Shown here: positions 59,905 to 64,000 of the stretch, in pieces
Position numbering within the stretch: the first letter of the stretch is position 1
Layout of the letters: each line of letters begins with the position of its first letter
Assembly: GCA_021828185.1 (NCBI GenBank)
Contig: JAKASI010000002.1
Span: forward strand, 276,161-340,160
DNA: 64,000 nt
DNA from: an archaeon
Lineage (GTDB): Archaea > Thermoproteota > Nitrososphaeria > Nitrososphaerales > UBA183
Direction of reading: 5' to 3'
Notes under the pieces: generated by a model
What the model was told of the DNA's origin: nothing
Seen by the model: only the letters and a program-made list of their open reading frames with translations
The model's database searches: none
Program-made: the position numbers and the translations under genes

Positions 59905-60603
59905 TCAGGTCGTTCCGTTCACTGCAAACATGATCTCAATTGCGACTTGGTTGCTGATGACCCCGCCTGATTGGAAAGGGTTTCCTGGTTCGATGCAACC
60001 TGCTGAGAAACTGTAATCCGGCTGGCCATTGCCAGATACCAAAGAGAACTCATGCCCGCAGTTCACAGACTCGGGGAGAAGCCATCCAAAGTTTAGGTTG
60101 TAGATCCCGCTCACCCCGCCTCTAGCAGTTATGGTGAAAAGCACCGGCGTTCCTTCGTTCGTGTTCGGAATCCCCCCGATTGCGACAGTCTCGGGGGTCG
60201 AGGTGATGGAGAAGTCTGAATTCGCAGAGAAGTTCGAAGAGGTGCCGCCCGGAACGCTTTTCACTCCGGTTATTGAAATGTAATCCAATGGGTCTACTTC
60301 CATAGTAGTATTGGTATCGGGGTAGTAGTAGAACTCTGCGCAGATGACCAGCGGGTTGGCTGCATTCGTCCTGAATGTGGCAATCGGCCTGGTGTTTGTC
60401 CACACGGAAGCAAGCTCGGGTAGATTCGACTCGTAAGCACCACATGAAACCACTTTGGTCTTCGTCTTAACTGGCGCAATCGACAATGGAAGACTGAGCA
60501 AGTAAATGTTGAACGCAACCGATATGATGATAATTGCCATCAGGACGGCGGTTCCGCCCCTAATGGGCCCCACAGATCTCGAGTGTCTGGTTATGCGATT
60601 CAA
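59905..60603 (-). CDS. Pilin-like or secreted protein with one N-terminal helix
   Basis: About 232 residues from TTG 60603. A short basic leader (NRITRHSRSVGPIRGG) precedes one hydrophobic helix (TAVLMAIIIISVAFNIYLLSL), as in archaeal type IV pilin-like proteins cleaved after a Gly. The rest is a Thr/Ser/Asn-rich beta domain with a few cysteines, probably outside the cell. No family recognised. It follows the next secreted-protein gene by 35 bases on the same strand. Base composition is more AT-rich than the core genes. Confidence 0.65.
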   Translation of the reverse strand: MNRITRHSRSVGPIRGGTAVLMAIIIISVAFNIYLLSLPLSIAPVKTKTKVVSCGAYESNLPELASVWTNTRPIATFRTNAANPLVICAEFYYYPDTNTTMEVDPLDYISITGVKSVPGGTSSNFSANSDFSITSTPETVAIGGIPNTNEGTPVLFTITARGGVSGIYNLNFGWLLPESVNCGHEFSLVSGNGQPDYSFSAGCIEPGNPFQSGGVISNQVAIEIMFAVNGTT

Positions 60604-60637
60604 ATTTCCAGTGGATGTGATAACTCTAACTACAGTA

Positions 60638-61543
60638 TCATTTGGAAGTTCCTGTATTCTCGTTTGATTGAATTGTGTAAAGGTACATCGACCCGTACGT
60701 CTCTCCATAGGCGTTCAGCACGTGCTGGTAAAGATTGGAGGTTTCGCCAGTCTGCGTAGTTGCATTAAGAGCAGACATGAGGTTATAGTTGCTTACAAGA
60801 TCTATGTAACCGGAGAATAGCGTCGATTGGAGGGGCGTGAAACTTGCGTACTCACTCCCATGCCACCCAACGATTACTCCCTCAACCTGCCAAAAGTAAT
60901 GTACAGGTCCGTACTCGGACCCTCCTGAATTGTAGTCACAATCCTGCGCCCATTGGACAACGTTATTCCCATAAGCTGTGTTGACTATTGTCCCCTCGTA
61001 GTGCGTTGCCGAAGAGTTCAGAAGGGTCGTCTGCTGCACCATTGCATAGTCTGTCACGTTGATACTATTGCTTGTGTCAACCAAGTCGCAGAAATCGACA
61101 CAATCGGAATGCAGACTCCCGTTATTATAACAAGTCCCGCTGCTGCTAGTGCCCTCCCACTCCCACGCAGACCACTCTGTAAGAATGCCGGTACTGCTGA
61201 CAATCGCCAGCCCCTGCATCCACCAGGTACAACCAGCCTGGTCCGCTGTGCATCCGTTAAGATATGTGTTCATCTGGTAAGAGAAGTGACCAGACGTGCT
61301 GGTAAAATGGAATGGCTCCTGCGTTGTCATCGACATTCTAGCCCAAGAGCTATAATCGAAGGACGTGTTGTCAGTCCAGACTTGGTCGTTTGGGCTTTGA
61401 CCATTTGTGACTGCAACAACTGCAATAGGATTGAGAACCAACAAGAATAGTGCAAGGAATCCTGCGAGCAGAATGAATGACCTCGTTAAGTATCGCCTCG
61501 CATACCTACCGGCCACTCCCAGTTTCCAACGGGTAGACCTCAA
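60638..61543 (-). CDS. Secreted or membrane-anchored protein, unknown
   Basis: A 301-residue protein with an N-terminal signal/anchor helix (SFILLAGFLALFLLVLNPIAVVAV) after a basic stretch. It is followed by a large Ser/Thr/Tyr/Asn-rich extracellular domain with several cysteines (GCTADQAGCTWW, CYNNGSLHSDCVDFCDLV). Many NxS/T sites suggest N-glycosylation. No family recognised; middle gene of a three-gene secreted cluster. The start overlaps the upstream gene by 38 bp, so a later start is possible. Confidence 0.68.
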   Translation of the reverse strand: MRSTRWKLGVAGRYARRYLTRSFILLAGFLALFLLVLNPIAVVAVTNGQSPNDQVWTDNTSFDYSSWARMSMTTQEPFHFTSTSGHFSYQMNTYLNGCTADQAGCTWWMQGLAIVSSTGILTEWSAWEWEGTSSSGTCYNNGSLHSDCVDFCDLVDTSNSINVTDYAMVQQTTLLNSSATHYEGTIVNTAYGNNVVQWAQDCDYNSGGSEYGPVHYFWQVEGVIVGWHGSEYASFTPLQSTLFSGYIDLVSNYNLMSALNATTQTGETSNLYQHVLNAYGETYGSMYLYTIQSNENTGTSK

Positions 61544-62072
61544 TCCCGGTCATATTGAATGCCCCGGCTTGCAACGGCACGAAGACAAGAATGTGCCCTG
61601 TCGCACTTAGTGGAGCGTTCTCTCCGCAATATGTGTTAGGTCCGTAATTGTACCACTGCATCTCGAGGGCCGGAGGGAAATGAATTACCCTGCCTCCCAC
61701 TACAGAGCCGTTCTGAGCGGGGCCGCCTTCGAAGACCCCGCCTATCGTTTCTGTCCTGTTTGAAACCAAAGTAGCAAAATCAAAAACATATGGTGCCCCT
61801 CTCGTTGCGTTTAGGAACTTCTCGTTTTGCGCTACCAGAGGCACTAAGTTGGCGATGCTGGGCGCCCAAGTACTGGGTACAGGACAACTGAGGACAACTC
61901 CGCTACTATTCCCGTTTACCGCTGGCTGAGCGTACATTACCGATGGCGACTGTTCCGTGTGACCGCCTGTGGCGTTCGAATTTGCCAACAGCACGCCTCC
62001 GGTTACAGCCACGAGGCTCACCACTAATGCAATGGGTAAGAGGCGGAGCGGCCGTTCCTTGCCAACCTTCAT
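61506..62072 (-). CDS. Secreted protein with N-terminal anchor, unknown
   Basis: About 188 residues from ATG 62072. KVGKERPLRLLPIALVVSLVAVTGGVLLANS is a basic-plus-hydrophobic signal or anchor; the rest is an extracellular domain with Asn-x-Ser/Thr sites (NATGG, NGNSSG, NRTET, NGSVV) and two Cys (VVLSCP, NTYCGEN). Box A CTAATATAGG (near 62101) fits a leaderless start. First gene of the secreted trio. Confidence 0.68.
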   Translation of the reverse strand: MKVGKERPLRLLPIALVVSLVAVTGGVLLANSNATGGHTEQSPSVMYAQPAVNGNSSGVVLSCPVPSTWAPSIANLVPLVAQNEKFLNATRGAPYVFDFATLVSNRTETIGGVFEGGPAQNGSVVGGRVIHFPPALEMQWYNYGPNTYCGENAPLSATGHILVFVPLQAGAFNMTGIEVYPLETGSGR

Positions 62073-62220
62073 ACCCCACAATAAAATCGGTGCCCGCCTA
62101 TATTAGTTTTGAAACCGGGATATGGACGACATTTCTTCTTCGCGTCTCAATAGCATACCTGCTGGCCAGTAATGCGATTGTTCCGGTTTAATTGGAGCGC
62201 GCGCTCAGTAGTATCCCAAA

Positions 62221-62249
62221 CCAAATAAGCAAGTGTTCTTCTTGTTTGG
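62221..62249. terminator. Imperfect hairpin
   Basis: CCAAATAAGCAAG pairs with CTTCTTGTTTGG around TGTT. It lies beyond the MITE-like unit and may be the terminator that once lay directly after the ATPase gene. Confidence 0.3.
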
Positions 62250-62312
62250 AGGGTATCACATTGCCTTCTCCTCTGTTTTCCAAATCGGAGTCCAATTCCA
62301 TCCCCCCTCCCT

Positions 62313-62320
62313 GGCGAGCC
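62313..62320 (+). repeat. Target-site duplication, left copy (GGCGAGCC)
   Basis: Identical to 62513-62520, directly outside the MITE-like unit. Confidence 0.7.
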
Positions 62321-62512
62321 TGCACCAGCCGACACCCCCCGAGCGAACAGGGTGAGCGAAGGCCCCGCTTCGATGCGGGGTGAAGGCGAAGGACGAGCGG
62401 AGGGGCAGAGAGGGGGGAGCGAAGCGAGCGAAAGCGAGCGGTGCCGGAGGCATCGCGGGGGGTGAATCTGCCCCGGAGCGAAGGCCGAGCCCGAAGGGTG
62501 TCGGCTGGTGCA
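62321..62512. mobile_element. MITE-like element, 192 bp, 17-bp TIRs
   Basis: TGCACCAGCCGACACCC (62321-62337) and its exact reverse complement (62496-62512) end the unit, flanked by the 8-mer GGCGAGCC on both sides. The interior has no gene but several hairpins (CCCCGC/GCGGGG around TTCGAT near 62363-62380; GTGCC/GGCAT near 62441-62452) and a GCGA-rich run. This is the structure of a miniature inverted-repeat element. The whole could also fold as one RNA closed by the terminal stem. Confidence 0.75.
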
Positions 62513-62520
62513 GGCGAGCC
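62513..62520 (+). repeat. Target-site duplication, right copy (GGCGAGCC)
   Basis: Second copy of 62313-62320. It lies two bases from the stop codon of the ATPase gene. Confidence 0.7.
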
Positions 62521-62531
62521 ATCTATGGCTC
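62516..62531. other. Inverted repeat over a stop codon
   Basis: GAGCCAT-CT-ATGGCTC spans the ATPase stop codon (62523-62525). It may be a 3'-end hairpin and might have been the insertion target. Confidence 0.35.
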
Positions 62532-64000
62532 GTCGTTCATGAACCCGTACAGCGTCTTGATGGTAACTCTGTCGCTTGCCAGCTTCCTATACGTCTCCTT
62601 GACATCGCTATTTGGAACGACGATGATGAACGGCTTGGCTTGTCCGAACCTTGCGGTCCGTTCCTCAAGGTCGTCGGTCCTCCGCTTCAGTCCTGTCTCT
62701 GCCTCCACGTATCTGCTGCCCGTCTCGACGTCAGGAAGGGCCTCGCCTGAAGAGGCCACGTGCACGACATCCTTGTTGCACCCTTCGGTTATCCGCTCGA
62801 CCATCCACCTGTGGAGCGGGCTCTCGTTCTCGTTCGCGCTCCTGCGGAAGTACAGGACGTTGACCCTGCCGTCCTCGGGCATCTCCACCTTGGTGCGCTG
62901 GAGCTCGTCGTTGTTGAGCATGTCCTGGAGGGCCTTCGAGACGTGGAGCTTGGCCACGTTCGTTTCCACGCCGTTGTTCTCTGCGAACTCGTCGGCCAGG
63001 CTCGTCGGCGACGCCACGCGGTCCTCCCCTGCCAAGGTGGCGCGGATGGCTTCCTCGTATGACGACGTAGCCGACGCCCGTTCGCGCAGCTCCGAGGGAG
63101 CGAGGCTGACGGGTTCGGAGTACACGGTCTCCTTCTCCGGCAGCTCGACAGGCTCCGCCGCGAAGACAGGGAATATCCCTTCCTTGCCTGTCCTGAATGT
63201 CACGTCGATGAAGTGGTATGGCCCCAGCTCCTTTGCCACCCACGCGTAACCCGGCTCAACCTTGCGTATCACTTCCAGGTCGTTCTCCGACGAAGTGTTG
63301 AAGACGAACTGCGTCCCGAAGAGGTTCCTGAGCTTGTCCGGAACATCCGTTAAGTTCTGGGTGGCCGCGTATACTCCCCCGAACTGCCTCACCATGCGCA
63401 GCAGGGTGTCGGTCACGCTCTTGACGCCGAACTCCCCGTATACCTGCATCAGCCTGTGCAGCTCGTCTATCACGATGATGAGGCGCACGTTGGTCTTGCC
63501 GTATTGAGCGAAAGCTACCGGACCCATCGCAAGGGACTCCCATATCTGCCGAAGGGCTATCTCGGCGTAGAACGTCTTGGCCGACTCGTCGAGGGACGAG
63601 AAGTCGAGGACCGTGTCCGCGTTCAGGTCTATCTTGAAGGTGCCTTCCCCGACGGCGAGGCTCTCTATCTGCCCCTCGATCAGGGCGAGCGCCTCCTTCT
63701 GGATGTCAGTCGCGTCCTTCTTGGCGTTCTTGTGGTTGCGCCTGAATTCTTCCCAGTTCCTGCTCTTGCTTGCGAGACTCTTGGCCAGGACCGAAACCTC
63801 GGAGAGCATTATTCCTCTGACGTTGGCAGGATTCGCGAGCTCGTAGGCCATCAGGAAGGCGTCCGGGTCCTGAAATGGGTCGGGGGTGTGCCTGGAGATG
63901 TCAACCACGTTGTAGGGGAGCTGAAGATATGCGTCGTTCGGCTTGAACGAGAACACGACCTTTGGTATCTTCTGGTGGACGAGCAGGAGCTTCATCAACT
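62523..64000 (-). CDS. HerA/VirB4-like ATPase, C-terminal part, cut by window edge
   Basis: About 490 residues are visible. Walker B is VRLIIVIDELHRLM, with a sensor region YAATQNLTDVPDKL, both typical of the HerA/FtsK/VirB4 clan. No Walker A is present, and the frame is open at 64000, so the N-terminal part lies outside. Past residue 300 a linker and winged-helix-like segment (LHVSKALQDMLNNDELQRTKVEM) lead to a C-terminal domain with TGSRYVEAETGLKRRTDDLEERTARFGQAKPFIIVVPNS, which resembles a restriction-endonuclease-like fold. It could pump DNA for a mobile element or in end resection. Confidence 0.75.
   Translation of the reverse strand, partial: LMKLLLVHQKIPKVVFSFKPNDAYLQLPYNVVDISRHTPDPFQDPDAFLMAYELANPANVRGIMLSEVSVLAKSLASKSRNWEEFRRNHKNAKKDATDIQKEALALIEGQIESLAVGEGTFKIDLNADTVLDFSSLDESAKTFYAEIALRQIWESLAMGPVAFAQYGKTNVRLIIVIDELHRLMQVYGEFGVKSVTDTLLRMVRQFGGVYAATQNLTDVPDKLRNLFGTQFVFNTSSENDLEVIRKVEPGYAWVAKELGPYHFIDVTFRTGKEGIFPVFAAEPVELPEKETVYSEPVSLAPSELRERASATSSYEEAIRATLAGEDRVASPTSLADEFAENNGVETNVAKLHVSKALQDMLNNDELQRTKVEMPEDGRVNVLYFRRSANENESPLHRWMVERITEGCNKDVVHVASSGEALPDVETGSRYVEAETGLKRRTDDLEERTARFGQAKPFIIVVPNSDVKETYRKLASDRVTIKTLYGFMNDEP

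Noticed and set aside
51951..62520. CRISPR array or cas genes
   Set aside because: No regularly spaced direct repeats of about 25-40 bases and no Cas-like protein in the window.

Overview
The window is archaeal chromosomal DNA, most likely from a GC-rich member of the Nitrososphaeria/Thaumarchaeota or a related TACK lineage. The evidence is the gene content: RadB, RIO2 kinase, an LSm protein, archaeal-type MetK, RqcH/NFACT, a ThiR-type HTH-ThiN regulator, an archaeal RNase J-like beta-CASP protein, TrpB2, PhoU-AbrB and TrmB. The promoters agree: many genes have a TATA-like box A centred about 26-28 bp upstream of the start codon, which points to leaderless transcripts. The exact lineage cannot be fixed from this sequence. 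No rRNA, functional tRNA or CRISPR array was recognised.

Layout. 0-15 kb is a metabolic block for acyl-CoA and isoprenoid/quinone chemistry: thiolase, branched-chain aminotransferase, a Cys-less thiolase-like protein with its DUF35 partner, acetoacetyl-CoA synthetase, a CPBP protein, a UbiA/MenA-like prenyltransferase, a luciferase-like oxidoreductase and MmgE/PrpD. It is followed by a tight acyl-CoA dehydrogenase-EtfB-EtfA set and a membrane FeS oxidoreductase that probably passes ETF electrons to quinone. 15-29 kb is information-processing and housekeeping: RqcH, RadB, LSm, MetK, RIO2, a thiamine-linked cluster (AIR-synthase paralogue, S-component-like membrane protein, ThiR), CTP synthase, AbrB-PhoU, a YbaK-type deacylase, DUF59, MarC and acylphosphatase. 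29-51 kb holds isocitrate dehydrogenase, a decayed membrane-protein gene, PfkB kinase, an ACT protein, TrpB2, TldD/TldE, an RNase J-like protein, a HAD phosphatase, a GMC oxidoreductase, an M1 aminopeptidase, a PurD-like ATP-grasp protein, a class III aminotransferase and an ABC-2 exporter with a MarR regulator.

Two mobile-element structures stand out. At 38.83-39.96 kb a 1128-bp unit has 21-bp perfect terminal inverted repeats and 8-bp direct repeats at its ends. It has no transposase but carries two small membrane-protein genes, and it sits between a box A and the gene that box A probably served. At 62.32-62.51 kb a 192-bp MITE-like unit has 17-bp perfect inverted repeats and an 8-bp target duplication, immediately after the stop codon of a HerA/VirB4-like ATPase.

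51.6-64 kb is an accessory region, more AT-rich in parts. It carries RelBE-like and VapBC toxin-antitoxin pairs, small membrane-protein operons with TrmB and Lrp-like regulators, secreted or pilin-like proteins, and the ATPase, which is cut by the window edge. Five related short repeats (R1-R5), four of them containing a tRNA T-loop-like GGTTCGAA, punctuate this region so that each interval between repeats holds one gene module.
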